This document shows, in pieces, positions 35,573 through 44,000 of a stretch of 64,000 bases of DNA; within the stretch, counting starts at the first letter, position 1, and each line of letters starts with the position of its first letter. Position numbers and translations under genes: made by a program. The notes beneath the pieces were generated by a model. The model did no database searches, had not been told where the DNA came from, and saw nothing but the letters and a program-made list of their open reading frames with translations. The stretch covers positions 62,001-126,000 of the forward strand of contig CAZFLM010000001.1 of the NCBI GenBank assembly GCA_964519955.1, written 5' to 3'. The DNA is from CAZFLM01 sp964519955. Lineage in GTDB: Bacteria > Armatimonadota > Chthonomonadetes > Chthonomonadales > CAJBBX01.

Positions 35573-36907
35573 TCAGCGCGGCGCTGGATCGCACCGGTTG
35601 CGCAGGTCGGAGTCGAAGGGCGCGTCGCGGATCGCCCGATCGGCGGCCGCGGGCTTCGTGCTCACGCGCCACTTCACCAGGCCGACATCCATGATGCACA
35701 GCGGCTGCGTCGGCTCGTTACGGAAGCCGGTGCCGAACGCGGTCAGCAGCGAGCCATCCGGTAGGCGCACCGTGGAGGTCGACTGGCTCAGGCCCCACCA
35801 CGCGTTCGCGCCGGTCACTTTGCCAGTCCAGTACGCCAGGACGTACTTGTGATCCAGGTCCCACGTCTGGCCGTCGTCGTGGCTGACAACCGCCTCGACG
35901 CCAAAGCGGGGGTAGCCATCCGGCGCCGGCGTGTACCCGATGCGCACCACGTACGTCATGACGATGTCGCCGTTCGGCAGCACGACCATGCTCGCGTGGT
36001 GCCGCCCGTAGTCGTAGAGCTTGCTGAGCTTGGACCACGTGGCCCCATTGTCCTTCGAGATGGAGACGGCCAGGCCGCTGTAGTTGTCGAGCGTCTCGCC
36101 CCTGAAGTAGGCCGGTATGTCGGTGCGGCACGCCGCGACGATGTCGCCGTTCCTCGCTCGCACCAGCGCCACCTCGTTCACTCTCGACCACTCCGGCACC
36201 CGACGCGAGGCGCTCCACTCCTTGTCGATGCCGTCAGTGGACACCAGATGCGCCTGCGAGAGATACACTTCCGGGGATCCGGCCGGCATCGTCTTGAGGG
36301 TGTACCGCGTCTCGAGCAGCCGCACGATGCGTCCGCGCGCGTCCCGGTCCACGAGCATCGGATCCCAATGGTACAGCTCCTGCCCATCGGCCGAGAGCGG
36401 GAGCGGCGCCGTCTCGCCCCAGGTCGCTCCGTAGTCGCGGCTCACCCGCCGCGTCCCCGCGGAACTCTCCGTGCTGATCGTGAGCACTCCGTTGCCCAGA
36501 TACGTCAGGCCGACGGGACAGGCGAAGTTCGGGTTGCCCTGCGCGTCCGTGCTCAGCCAACGCTTCTCGGACCACGTAGCGCCGAAGTCGTCGCTGGTGA
36601 TCACGATCGGCTGCACGGTGGGTGGGCCGTACTCCATCGTCATCAGCAGGCGCTTCTTCTCCGGCATGTAGACGATCTCGGGCATCTGCGCGTTGGTGTG
36701 CACCCAGGCCGCGCTGATGAGCTGGAACCTGGCCGGAATGCGGAGGGCCTTTCCCGCGCCCTCCACTCGCGTCACCACGTGCGCCTGCCAGCCCGCCTTT
36801 ACGCTGCCGGGATCGATGATCTCCGGCGTCGCTGGGCTCTGCTCGGCGATGGCCGGCAAGCCCGCCATCAGAATGGCGGTCATCGTGAGACACATGCCAT
36901 GGCGCAA
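35573..36907 (-). CDS. Secreted sialidase/BNR-repeat-like beta-propeller protein
   Basis: A protein of 444 residues if translation starts at TTG 36907, which has GGGAGG six bases upstream and gives a signal peptide with basic residues (MRHGMCLTMTAILMAGLPAIAEQ). ATG 36895 is the alternative. Four Asp boxes mark a six-bladed sialidase propeller: SDDFGATW, SRDYGATW, SKDNGATW and SHDDGQTW. The arginine triad of true sialidases cannot be placed confidently, so it may act on another glycan or only bind. It lies between the Gly/Met protein and the PEP-CTERM gene on the same strand. Confidence 0.8.
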   Translation of the reverse strand: MRHGMCLTMTAILMAGLPAIAEQSPATPEIIDPGSVKAGWQAHVVTRVEGAGKALRIPARFQLISAAWVHTNAQMPEIVYMPEKKRLLMTMEYGPPTVQPIVITSDDFGATWSEKRWLSTDAQGNPNFACPVGLTYLGNGVLTISTESSAGTRRVSRDYGATWGETAPLPLSADGQELYHWDPMLVDRDARGRIVRLLETRYTLKTMPAGSPEVYLSQAHLVSTDGIDKEWSASRRVPEWSRVNEVALVRARNGDIVAACRTDIPAYFRGETLDNYSGLAVSISKDNGATWSKLSKLYDYGRHHASMVVLPNGDIVMTYVVRIGYTPAPDGYPRFGVEAVVSHDDGQTWDLDHKYVLAYWTGKVTGANAWWGLSQSTSTVRLPDGSLLTAFGTGFRNEPTQPLCIMDVGLVKWRVSTKPAAADRAIRDAPFDSDLRNRCDPAPR

Positions 36908-37007
36908 CTCGGCCTCCCTCGGGCAGCGTCGGCGCAGGACGGGCGCCGCTGAGCGCCTATTCGGCGGCGAGGCCCGGATGGCCTGCGGAGGCCCCCTCCG
37001 GCAGAGC

Positions 37008-37042
37008 ACGGGGCCGCCGCCCCGAAGGACGCGCGGCCCCGT
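37008..37042 (-). terminator. Stem-loop after the PEP-CTERM gene
   Basis: ACGGGGCCGC (37008-37017) and GCGGCCCCGT (37033-37042) form a perfect 10-bp stem with a 15-nt loop, 28 nt beyond the stop codon at 37071. Confidence 0.6.
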
Positions 37043-37070
37043 TAGCCGATCTGTCCGGCCTACTGTCCAG

Positions 37071-37718
37071 TCACGCGGCCCGGCGGCGGCGCAGCAGCCA
37101 GCCCGCCGGAACGACGAGCATACTGCCGAGCATGGCGAGTGCGCCCGGCTCGGGGACGCCTGACTGGCCGCCGAACGTGCCGATGTCGCGCCACTGGTGC
37201 GACTCATTCTCGCCGGCCTGCGCGAGATGATCGGTGCCCTCGGTGTTGAGTACCTGCGCGGTGTCCTGCAGGTCGTAGCTCGTGCCGTCGATGGTCAGGT
37301 GCACGACGGGGATCGCCGCGGGGTTGCTGCCCTGGTAGTCGCTCGTGTCGAAGTTGAACTCGGCTGTCTGCGTGAGGATGAGGCTCATGCCGGGGCTGAT
37401 GCTGAGACCAGCTCCGATCAGCCCTCCCCACAGGTTGAAGCTGGTACCGTCCCCGAACCCATCGACGGTCGCGGCCGTGAGCAGGATCGGGTTCGCCGTG
37501 GTATTGATGATCCGCACGGCGCCGGCGTCGTACTGGCCGGATCCGCTGCCGCCGAGGAAGTACTGGACGCCCGCCCCGCCGTCCCACGGCACCGGGAAGA
37601 ACGGACTCGGGCGAATGTTGTCGGCGTAGCCAACCTGGACTTCCTGGGCCTTGGCGACCTGGCTCAACGTCAATGCCGCCGCGGCGACGATGGCGGCGAG
37701 GCCTGTCATTCTGATCAT
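37071..37718 (-). CDS. PEP-CTERM sorting-signal protein
   Basis: A protein of 215 residues behind AGGAGG. The N-terminal signal peptide is MIRMTGLAAIVAAAALTLSQVAKAQ. The body is a beta-rich domain (YFLGGSGSGQYDAGAVRIINTTANPILLTAATV). The C-terminus is a complete PEP-CTERM signal: VPEPGALAMLGSMLVVPAGW then RRRRAA, that is Pro-Glu-Pro, a hydrophobic helix and a basic tail. Exosortase cleaves after this motif and releases or anchors the protein at the surface, often with exopolysaccharide. No exosortase gene lies in the window. The hairpin at 37008-37042 ends the transcript. Confidence 0.92.
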   Translation of the reverse strand: MIRMTGLAAIVAAAALTLSQVAKAQEVQVGYADNIRPSPFFPVPWDGGAGVQYFLGGSGSGQYDAGAVRIINTTANPILLTAATVDGFGDGTSFNLWGGLIGAGLSISPGMSLILTQTAEFNFDTSDYQGSNPAAIPVVHLTIDGTSYDLQDTAQVLNTEGTDHLAQAGENESHQWRDIGTFGGQSGVPEPGALAMLGSMLVVPAGWLLRRRRAA

Positions 37719-37782
37719 GGTTCGTCTCCTCCTGCTGAACTACTCGATGCGAATGAGCGGCGAGCGTCTCGGCCGCTACACT

Positions 37783-37810
37783 TAGTTAGGCTAAGCATAT
37801 TCCATGCCAA
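37783..37810 (-). promoter_or_regulatory. Possible promoter of the PEP-CTERM gene
   Basis: Read on the minus strand, TTGGCA (37810-37805), 16 bases, then TAACTA (37788-37783). This AT-rich patch, unusual in the window, lies 65 bp upstream of the ATG at 37718. Confidence 0.35.
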
Positions 37811-37918
37811 CTCGGCACTCGCGCCAAGGAATCGCCGGCGACGCGCTGAGAAGGACTACACGAGCGCGCGTCGAAACGGGCATCGGCGTCCCGCCATCCT
37901 GATGCGACGGAGCAACCC

Positions 37919-39013
37919 ATGCCCAGGGGCTTCACGACGAACGAGCGGATCGAGACCACGGACGTCGCGACCGGAGTGCGCGTGGTCCAGCTCACCAGCT
38001 ATCCCGTGCCCAGCACGTGCTTCTTCTACTGCAACCAGAACTTCACGCCGGACGGCCGCACGCTCATCCTGCTGAGCCAGCGCGAGGCCAGGCGAAACGC
38101 GCCCTGGGACCTCTGGCGCGTGGACGCGGACGGGGCAAACCTGACGCAGATGACGGAGCTGGACGACGCCGGCGGCTACGTGCTCTCGCGCGACGGGCGG
38201 CACGTCTACTACCAGCGCGGCGGCTCGCTCTGGCGCGTCGGGATGGACGACCTGCGCGAGGAAGAGATGCTGCACCACGGCTCCGCGGCGACCGGCGGGC
38301 ACGGCTTCCTCTCCGCTGACGGGGCCTACTACTACACCGCCGCGCAGACGCCAGGCAACAGCGGGCGGCTCGACCCCGCGCGGCCGGCCGGCATCCTGCG
38401 GGTCCGCACCGACGGCTCCGAGAGCGTGCTGATCGAGCCGCCCGACGGCCTGGCGCTCACGCTGCACTCCAGCTCCCCGGGCGGACCGTGGCTCCTGGGC
38501 ATCAGCGTCGCGGACGGCGCGAAGACCTACCATCTGCTGGACCTCGACGCGAACCCACTCGGCGTCTTCACCCGCTCGCACGACTTCGCGCACTGCACGT
38601 TCCTGGGCCGCGAGCCGGTTCTGCAGGGCTGTGCGCTGCCGCCCGGCCGCCAGGTGGAGCGCCTCGGCGTCGGCGACGAGACCCCGGGCGTCATCGCGCG
38701 CGGCCCCTATTTCTGGCACTCAGGCGCGAGCCTCGACGGCCAGTGGATCGTCGCCGACACGAACTGGCCCGACGAGGGGCTGCAGCTCATCCATGTCCCG
38801 ACGGGCCGGTTCCGCCGCCTCTGCCTGCCGCGCAGCTCCGAGGGCCACGCCCAGATGACGCATCCGCACCCGCAGCTCAGTCCGGACGGCCGCGCGGTCC
38901 TCTTCAACTCGGACCGCACCGGCGTGCCGCAGGTCTACCTGGCCCGGGTGCCCGACGATCTGCGCGACCTGACCATTCGCGGCGACCTGACCGTGGCCGA
39001 CCGCATCCGATAG
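37919..39013 (+). CDS. Oligogalacturonide lyase-family beta-propeller enzyme
   Basis: A protein of 364 residues with no signal peptide, hence cytoplasmic. It is a seven-bladed propeller of the pectate lyase 22 family (TPDGRTLILLSQRE, LSRDGRHVYYQRGG, SPDGRAVLFNSDRTGVPQVYLARVP). The Mn-binding set of that family, a distant His plus a Q-x2-H-x-H cluster, is present as H267 (YFWHSG) and Q312/H315/H317 in QMTHPH. That supports beta-elimination of unsaturated digalacturonate or a related short uronide in the cytoplasm. It starts a tight plus-strand run: the isomerase-like gene begins 17 bp after its stop. Confidence 0.82.
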   Translation: MPRGFTTNERIETTDVATGVRVVQLTSYPVPSTCFFYCNQNFTPDGRTLILLSQREARRNAPWDLWRVDADGANLTQMTELDDAGGYVLSRDGRHVYYQRGGSLWRVGMDDLREEEMLHHGSAATGGHGFLSADGAYYYTAAQTPGNSGRLDPARPAGILRVRTDGSESVLIEPPDGLALTLHSSSPGGPWLLGISVADGAKTYHLLDLDANPLGVFTRSHDFAHCTFLGREPVLQGCALPPGRQVERLGVGDETPGVIARGPYFWHSGASLDGQWIVADTNWPDEGLQLIHVPTGRFRRLCLPRSSEGHAQMTHPHPQLSPDGRAVLFNSDRTGVPQVYLARVPDDLRDLTIRGDLTVADRIR

Positions 39014-39030
39014 TCTCAGCGAGGAAACCA

Positions 39031-40434
39031 ATGCCCGTGCAACCGCCGCTGCTCGGCCTGTGCCCCATCGGCAAGTTCGTGTTCAGCAACGAGGACGCCA
39101 TCCGCCAGAAGCGCATCGTCCAGGAGAAGCTGCGCGAGTGGGATGTGCGCACGGTGGACCTCGACGGTGTGCTGGAGGACGGCCTGGTGAAGGACCAGGC
39201 GCATGTCGAGGCGGCGGTGGCGCACCTGGCCGCGGCCGGGGTGGACGCCGTCTTCATGCCGCACTGCAACTTCGGCACCGAGGGCGCGGTGGGCATGATC
39301 GCGCGGAAGCTGGGCGTGCCGGCGTTGCTGTGGGGCCCGCGCGACGAGGCGCCTCTGCCGGACGGCCGCCGCCTGCGCGACACGCTCTGCGGCCTGTTCG
39401 CCAGCAGCAAGGTGCTGCACAAGCTCGGCGTCCCGTTCACCTACATCGAGAACTGCCGGCCCGACGACGCGGCGTTCCGCACAGGGGTCGACACGTTCCT
39501 GCGCGCGGCGAGCGTGGCGTCGGCGTTCCGCAAGGGCGTCCGGATCGGGTGGATCGGACAGCGCATCGACTTCTTCTGGACCACCATCGTCAACGAGAGC
39601 GAGCTGCTGGAGCGCTTCAACGTCGAGCTGCGCCCCATCGACATGGTCGAGTGCCTCGACGCGGTGCGCGCCCGCGTCGCCAGGTCGGCCGACGCCTACG
39701 CCGCGGAGGCCCGGCACCTGCGCACCCGCATGACGGTGGAGGGCTTCGAGGACGACGGCCCGCTGATGAACGTGCTGGCGGTTCGCGACGAGATGCTGGC
39801 CCTCGTGGAGCGCCACGGGCTCGACGGCATCGCGTTCCAGAGCTTCATGTCGGCGGTCGACGCGGCCGGCTCCTACTGCTCGCTCGCCGATTGCATGGTC
39901 GCCGAAGTCTGCCCGCTCGGGCCGGAGAGCGACGTACACGGGGTCATCAGCGACCTGATGCTGCGCCGCGCGCTGGGCGGTTGCCGCCCGGCCTACCTCG
40001 CCGAGTTCACGGTGCGGCACCCGGACGACGACAACGGCATCCTGCTCTGGCACGACGGGGCGCCGCTCTCCATGTGCCACCCCGGCGTCACGCCGAGGCT
40101 CGGCCACCACTGGATCCTGCCGAGCCCCCTCTCCGGCATGTCCCATTTCCGCCTGAAGGACGGCCCGATCACCGTGGCGCGCTTCGACGGGGACGGCGGC
40201 GACTACCGCCTCGCGGTCGGCCAGGGCGTCACGATGGACGGCCCCGAGACGCTGAACAACTACGCGTGGATGAAGGTCGACGACTGGCCGCGCTGGGAGC
40301 GCACGCTGATGGAAGGCCCGTTCATCCACCACGTCGCCATGGGCTACGGCCGCGTCGGCGACGCGCTCGTCGAGGCGTGCAAGTACATCCCCGGCCTGAC
40401 GCCGGTGCGTCTCGATGGGGCGGCGGGCGGGTAG
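39031..40434 (+). CDS. L-fucose/L-arabinose isomerase-like protein
   Basis: A protein of 467 residues starting at ATG 39031 with GAGG upstream. The N-terminal two-thirds are alternating alpha/beta as in FucI/AraA-type isomerases (GVDAVFMPHCNFGTEGAVGMIARKLGVPALLWGPRDE). The C-terminal barrel carries GILLWHDGAPLSMCHPGVTPR, where the His-Asp-Gly and Cys-His-Pro-Gly stretches match the metal-site region. It is shorter than classical FucI (about 590), so the substrate may differ. It probably converts an aldose to a ketose in the cytoplasm, downstream of the lyase gene with which it appears co-transcribed. Confidence 0.8.
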   Translation: MPVQPPLLGLCPIGKFVFSNEDAIRQKRIVQEKLREWDVRTVDLDGVLEDGLVKDQAHVEAAVAHLAAAGVDAVFMPHCNFGTEGAVGMIARKLGVPALLWGPRDEAPLPDGRRLRDTLCGLFASSKVLHKLGVPFTYIENCRPDDAAFRTGVDTFLRAASVASAFRKGVRIGWIGQRIDFFWTTIVNESELLERFNVELRPIDMVECLDAVRARVARSADAYAAEARHLRTRMTVEGFEDDGPLMNVLAVRDEMLALVERHGLDGIAFQSFMSAVDAAGSYCSLADCMVAEVCPLGPESDVHGVISDLMLRRALGGCRPAYLAEFTVRHPDDDNGILLWHDGAPLSMCHPGVTPRLGHHWILPSPLSGMSHFRLKDGPITVARFDGDGGDYRLAVGQGVTMDGPETLNNYAWMKVDDWPRWERTLMEGPFIHHVAMGYGRVGDALVEACKYIPGLTPVRLDGAAGG

Positions 40435-40481
40435 ACTCCCTACAGCGTTGCCGTCCGGCACGCCCACGGAGGCGCACCCCG

Positions 40482-42302
40482 TTGTCCGAACACGCCCAGC
40501 CAAAGCCCACCGACCTGCGCACGCTCCTGCGCGACGTCTTCGGCTACGACGAGTTCCGGAGCTGCCAGGAGGAGATCGTTAGCGCCGTGCTGGAGCGCCG
40601 CGACACCCTGGCCGTGCTGCCGACCGGCGCGGGCAAGTCGCTCTGCTACCAGCTTCCCGCCGCCGTCCTCGATGGGCCCACGCTCGTCATTTCCCCGCTC
40701 ATCTCTCTGATGAAGGACCAGTTCGACAACCTGCCGCCCGCGCTCTACGAGAAGGCGACGGTCATCAACAGCGCGGTGCCGCTCGACGAGCTGAACGACC
40801 GCCTCGCCGCCATCCGCGCGGGCAAGACCAAGCTCATCTATGCCGCGCCGGAGCGCCTGCGGCTGGCGTCGTTCCTCAGCCTCATCAGCCAGGCGGGCGT
40901 GTCGTTGGTGGTGGTGGATGAGGCACACTGCGTCGCGATGTGGGGCCACGACTTCCGCCCGGACTACCTCTTCATCCGCAAGGCCCTGGCCCAGATCATC
41001 GAGGGCGGCGCTCGCCCGACGCTCCTTGCGCTCACCGCGACCGCGACGCAGGACCTGCAGCGCGAGATCGCCACACAGCTCGGCCGCCCGCTGCACACGA
41101 TCGTCGCGCCGCTCTTCCGAGAGAACCTGCGCCTCCAGGTGCATAGCTGCGCCAACCTGCACGAGAAGGAAGACGCGCTGATCCGCCTCTGCAAGAGCAC
41201 GCAGGGCGCTGCCATCGTCTACGCCAACTCGCGCGACCGATGCGAGGCGCTCGCAACCACGCTCCGTCACAACGGGGTACGCGCCGAGCACTACCACGCC
41301 CGCCTGGAGCCCGACGTCCGCCGCCAGACGCAGGAGCGGTTCATGCTCGGCAGGACGCGCGTGATCGTGGCGACCGTCGCGTTCGGCATGGGCATCGACA
41401 AGGCCAACGTGCGGCTCGTCGCCCACTTCTCTCTGCCGCAGTCGCTGGAGGCCTACTCGCAGGAGTCGGGGCGCGCCGGCCGCGACGGCAACCCCTCCAC
41501 GTGCGCGCTGCTCTACTCCCCCGCCGATCGGGGCAACCTGACGCGCTGGCTGAAGGCGGAGGCGGTTGGGGTCGCGGACGTGCGCGACGTGTACCGCACG
41601 CTCAAGGCGATGATCGCCGAGGGCGGCGAGACGGTCGACGCGGACGAGCTGGTGGAACGCGCGTTTCCGGGCCAGGATCGGAGCGAGAAGGGCACCACGG
41701 CGCGCGTCGCCATCGCCATGCTGGAGGCGTGCAGCATGCTCGTGCGCTACGCGGACAGCGGCCGCAGCATGGTCATCTGCATGCTGCCCGCGCAGCCGCA
41801 CCACCGCGAGGCGCTCGACAAGCTCATCGCCAGCCGCCGCGCCCACGCCGAGGCCCGCCTCGACGCCATCGTCGGCTACGCGACCACGTCGGAGTGCCGC
41901 CACGCGGTGCTGCTGAGCCACTTCGGCCAGACGATGGAACCGTGCGAGGGCTCCTGCGACTGCTGCGACGGCACCGCGCCGAAGTTCGACCTGGCCGACG
42001 ACCACGCCCGCGCCCGCCGCAAGAAGTCGAAGCTCCTCCCCCGCGCAGGCGAGCTGGACATGAGCGAGGAGGAAGAGGATCGCTTCGAGGTGCTCCGCGC
42101 GTGGCGCCGGCTGGTGGCGCGGGAGGAGAGCATCCCGGCGTTCATGGTCTTCTCCGACGCCTCGCTCCGGTCCATTGCCCGCCTCGATCCGCGCACGCCC
42201 GACGAGCTACTGGACGCCCACGGCGTCGGCCCCGAGAAGCTGCGCCTCTACGGCGAGGACGTCCTCGAAACCCTCCGCGACCACGCCTCGGGGGCGGAGT
42301 AG
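40482..42302 (+). CDS. recQ: ATP-dependent DNA helicase RecQ
   Basis: A protein of 606 residues. TTG 40482 is taken as start (GGAGG nine bases upstream); no ATG fits better. SF2 helicase motifs are intact: PTGAGKS at 47-53, DEAH at 146-149, TATAT at 185-189, and motif VI SQESGRAGRDG at 326-336. The RQC zinc site is C472, C488, C492, C495, and an HRDC domain closes the protein (about 530-606). It unwinds recombination and replication intermediates 3'-5'. It follows the isomerase-like gene by 47 bp. Its last 132 bp are repeated at 43790-43921 beyond the fic gene, so the present 3' end may be a replacement brought in with that insertion. Confidence 0.95.
   Translation: MSEHAQPKPTDLRTLLRDVFGYDEFRSCQEEIVSAVLERRDTLAVLPTGAGKSLCYQLPAAVLDGPTLVISPLISLMKDQFDNLPPALYEKATVINSAVPLDELNDRLAAIRAGKTKLIYAAPERLRLASFLSLISQAGVSLVVVDEAHCVAMWGHDFRPDYLFIRKALAQIIEGGARPTLLALTATATQDLQREIATQLGRPLHTIVAPLFRENLRLQVHSCANLHEKEDALIRLCKSTQGAAIVYANSRDRCEALATTLRHNGVRAEHYHARLEPDVRRQTQERFMLGRTRVIVATVAFGMGIDKANVRLVAHFSLPQSLEAYSQESGRAGRDGNPSTCALLYSPADRGNLTRWLKAEAVGVADVRDVYRTLKAMIAEGGETVDADELVERAFPGQDRSEKGTTARVAIAMLEACSMLVRYADSGRSMVICMLPAQPHHREALDKLIASRRAHAEARLDAIVGYATTSECRHAVLLSHFGQTMEPCEGSCDCCDGTAPKFDLADDHARARRKKSKLLPRAGELDMSEEEEDRFEVLRAWRRLVAREESIPAFMVFSDASLRSIARLDPRTPDELLDAHGVGPEKLRLYGEDVLETLRDHASGAE
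42171..42302 (+). repeat. Left copy of the recQ 3'-end direct repeat
   Basis: The last 132 bp of recQ, coding residues 564-606 plus stop. It matches 43790-43921 at 127 of 132 positions. Four of the five differences are silent third-position changes and one changes Asp to Glu. The two copies bracket the fic gene. Confidence 0.9.
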
Positions 42303-42339
42303 GACTGGGAGCATCACGCCCTGCGTGGCGCGGCCGTCG

Positions 42340-42359
42340 GCCGAAGTGCGGGCTTCGGC
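42340..42359 (+). terminator. Stem-loop after recQ
   Basis: GCCGAAG (42340-42346) and CTTCGGC (42353-42359) with a 6-nt loop, 37 nt after the recQ stop. A plausible terminator between recQ and fic, without a T-tract. Confidence 0.45.
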
Positions 42360-42404
42360 GAGAGCACAAGCAGTCGGGGTCACAAAGCGGGTAGAACTAG
42401 AGGC

Positions 42405-43532
42405 ATGAGTAGCGCGCCTGTCCATTACCATCTTAACAGGTTCCCGCCCAGAACGCTCGACTGGCAGCGGTTGATCCCGCTGATCGGTCCTGCTAACGCC
42501 GGACTTGCCCGTTACGACGGGCTGCTCTCGGCCATCCCGAATGCCGGCGTGCTCCTCTCGCCGATGACAACGCAGGAAGCGGTCTTGTCATCGCGGATCG
42601 AGGGCACCCGGGTGACGATTGGCGAGGTCCTTGAGGTGGAGGCTGGAGGCGCCTCGGGTGCGCTGACCCAACCCAAACGGGATGACGCCGAGGAGGTACT
42701 CAACTACCGGGCCGCGATGCAAGGTTGCGTGCAAGCGATGCGCGATAGGCCGTTGTCGCAGAACCTGCTGCGCTCTGCTCATCAGATCCTGATGCAGGGC
42801 GTGCGGGGCCGCGACAAGTCGCCAGGCGAGTACCGTCGGCATCAGAACTGGATCGGCGCCAGCGGGGCCTCGATCGACGAGGCGAGCTACATTCCCGTGT
42901 CGCCCCTTCATCTGCAGACCGGCATGGACACATGGGAACGGTACTTGCTGTGCGAGGACGAGCCTGACGCACTGATCCAACTGGCCATCGTGCACGCCGA
43001 GTTCGAGGCCCTGCACCCGTTCATGGACGGCAATGGCCGATTGGGACGCATGCTGATTCCGCTGTACCTGGTGCATCGAGGGCTTCTGTCGAGCCCGGAC
43101 TTCTACATGAGTGGCTACCTCGAGGCCAACCGCCTGGAGTACCAGGAGCGGCTTCGTGCCGTGTCTCGCGACGGCGACTGGACCGGATGGTGCGGGTTCT
43201 TCCTGCGAGGCATACGCCAGCAAGCGGCGGAGAACGAGGCGAAGGCCCGAGAGATGCTCGCGCTCTACGGTCGGGCCAAGAGTCAGGTCGCCGAGGCGAC
43301 GCACTCCCAGCACGTGATCAAGGCTCTTGACTTCATCTTCCAGCGGCCGGTGTTTGGTGCGTCGAGCTTCCTCTCTGGGGACGCAGTGCAGAAGCCGACA
43401 GCCAACCGCATCCTGCGATGCTTGGTCGCTACGGGGATCGTTCGAGAGCTGCTTCCCGCCCGCGGTCGCAGAACCGGCATCTGCGTGTTCAGCGAGTTGC
43501 TCAACATCGCCGAGGGACAGAAGCTCCTCTAG
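42405..43532 (+). CDS. Fic family protein (AMPylase/NMPylase) with self-inhibitory motif
   Basis: A protein of 375 residues. Fic transfers a nucleotide, usually AMP, from NTP to hydroxyl side chains of target proteins. The catalytic loop HPFMDGNGRLGR begins at His204 and is fully canonical. The inhibitory alpha-inh motif (S/T)xxxE(G/N) is present N-terminally as S62-SRI-E66-G67, so it is a class II, self-restrained Fic. A Fic N-terminal domain precedes and a winged-helix region follows (about 300-370), typical of the chromosomal Fic/DOC group. The ribosome site is weak (GAGG only two bases away), hinting at low expression. It lies inside a duplicated recQ 3' end, so it was probably gained by recombination. 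Its TAG stop lies within the 81-bp palindromic element. Confidence 0.9.
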   Translation: MSSAPVHYHLNRFPPRTLDWQRLIPLIGPANAGLARYDGLLSAIPNAGVLLSPMTTQEAVLSSRIEGTRVTIGEVLEVEAGGASGALTQPKRDDAEEVLNYRAAMQGCVQAMRDRPLSQNLLRSAHQILMQGVRGRDKSPGEYRRHQNWIGASGASIDEASYIPVSPLHLQTGMDTWERYLLCEDEPDALIQLAIVHAEFEALHPFMDGNGRLGRMLIPLYLVHRGLLSSPDFYMSGYLEANRLEYQERLRAVSRDGDWTGWCGFFLRGIRQQAAENEAKAREMLALYGRAKSQVAEATHSQHVIKALDFIFQRPVFGASSFLSGDAVQKPTANRILRCLVATGIVRELLPARGRRTGICVFSELLNIAEGQKLL

Positions 43533-43609
43533 CCTGTCCTATTCATGAGTCGCACCGGACGGGCACGGAGGCCCATCCCACCACTGCACTCGTGCATGAT
43601 CCAGGCTAG
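43529..43609 (-). repeat. 81-bp palindrome-ended element, copy 1
   Basis: It has 8-bp terminal inverted repeats CTAGCCTG/CAGGCTAG and an inner hairpin with arms GGATGGGC and GCCCGTCC when read on the minus strand. It is the reverse complement of 45377-45457 with a single mismatch. Its terminal CTAG supplies the TAG stop codon of fic. Confidence 0.9.
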
Positions 43610-43789
43610 GCGCCAGCGTCAGGGCGCGCCTAACGTTGCGTCTCACTTTTCTGAGATTCTGACACACAAAACGTGTTGTGTATCACAGGTGTTACGCAAC
43701 ACGGTGCTGCAGAGTTCATGTTGGCTGCCACGCACCCAGGTCCGGCAGGCCGTCGGACGCGTCAGGCCGAGGCCACAGGCTCTACATGC
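43610..43789. other. AT-richer spacer with small hairpins
   Basis: Between the 81-bp element and the recQ remnant lies sequence that is AT-richer than its surroundings. It contains GTGTT-ACGC-AACAC (43689-43702) and an imperfect ACACAA/TTGTGT palindrome at about 43665-43680. No gene is recognised; it probably belongs to the inserted segment. Confidence 0.4.
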
Positions 43790-43921
43790 TCCATCGCCCG
43801 CCTCGATCCGCGCACCCCCGACGAGCTGCTGGACGCGCACGGCGTCGGCCCCGAGAAGCTGCGCCTCTACGGCGAGGACGTCCTCGAAACCCTCCGCGAG
43901 CACGCCTCGGGGGCGGAGTAG
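43790..43921 (+). pseudogene. Displaced recQ 3' end (HRDC remnant)
   Basis: 132 bp coding the last 43 residues of RecQ in frame with a stop, but with no recQ sequence upstream (homology ends abruptly at 43790). Differences from the intact gene are nearly all silent, which suggests both copies were once under selection as coding sequence. It is best read as the original or donor 3' end left behind by an integration event. Confidence 0.85.
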
Positions 43922-44000
43922 TCCGCCGAGCACCGCGCCTGCACCACGCGCTCGATCACTCTCGCACCTCGGATGATGATCACCGACCCACGCGTATCGC

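Noticed and set aside
35573..36907. True sialidase (nanH)
   Set aside because: Asp boxes are clear, but the arginine triad and catalytic Tyr/Glu could not be placed, so only a sialidase-like propeller is claimed.
42303..43789. Prophage or integron cassette carrying fic
   Set aside because: No integrase, attC-like site or phage gene is present; the direct repeat is homologous coding sequence, which points to homologous import.
43673..43921. Small gene ending in an HRDC-like tail
   Set aside because: The frame is open only because it runs into the recQ remnant; there is no ribosome site and the first half has no coding character.
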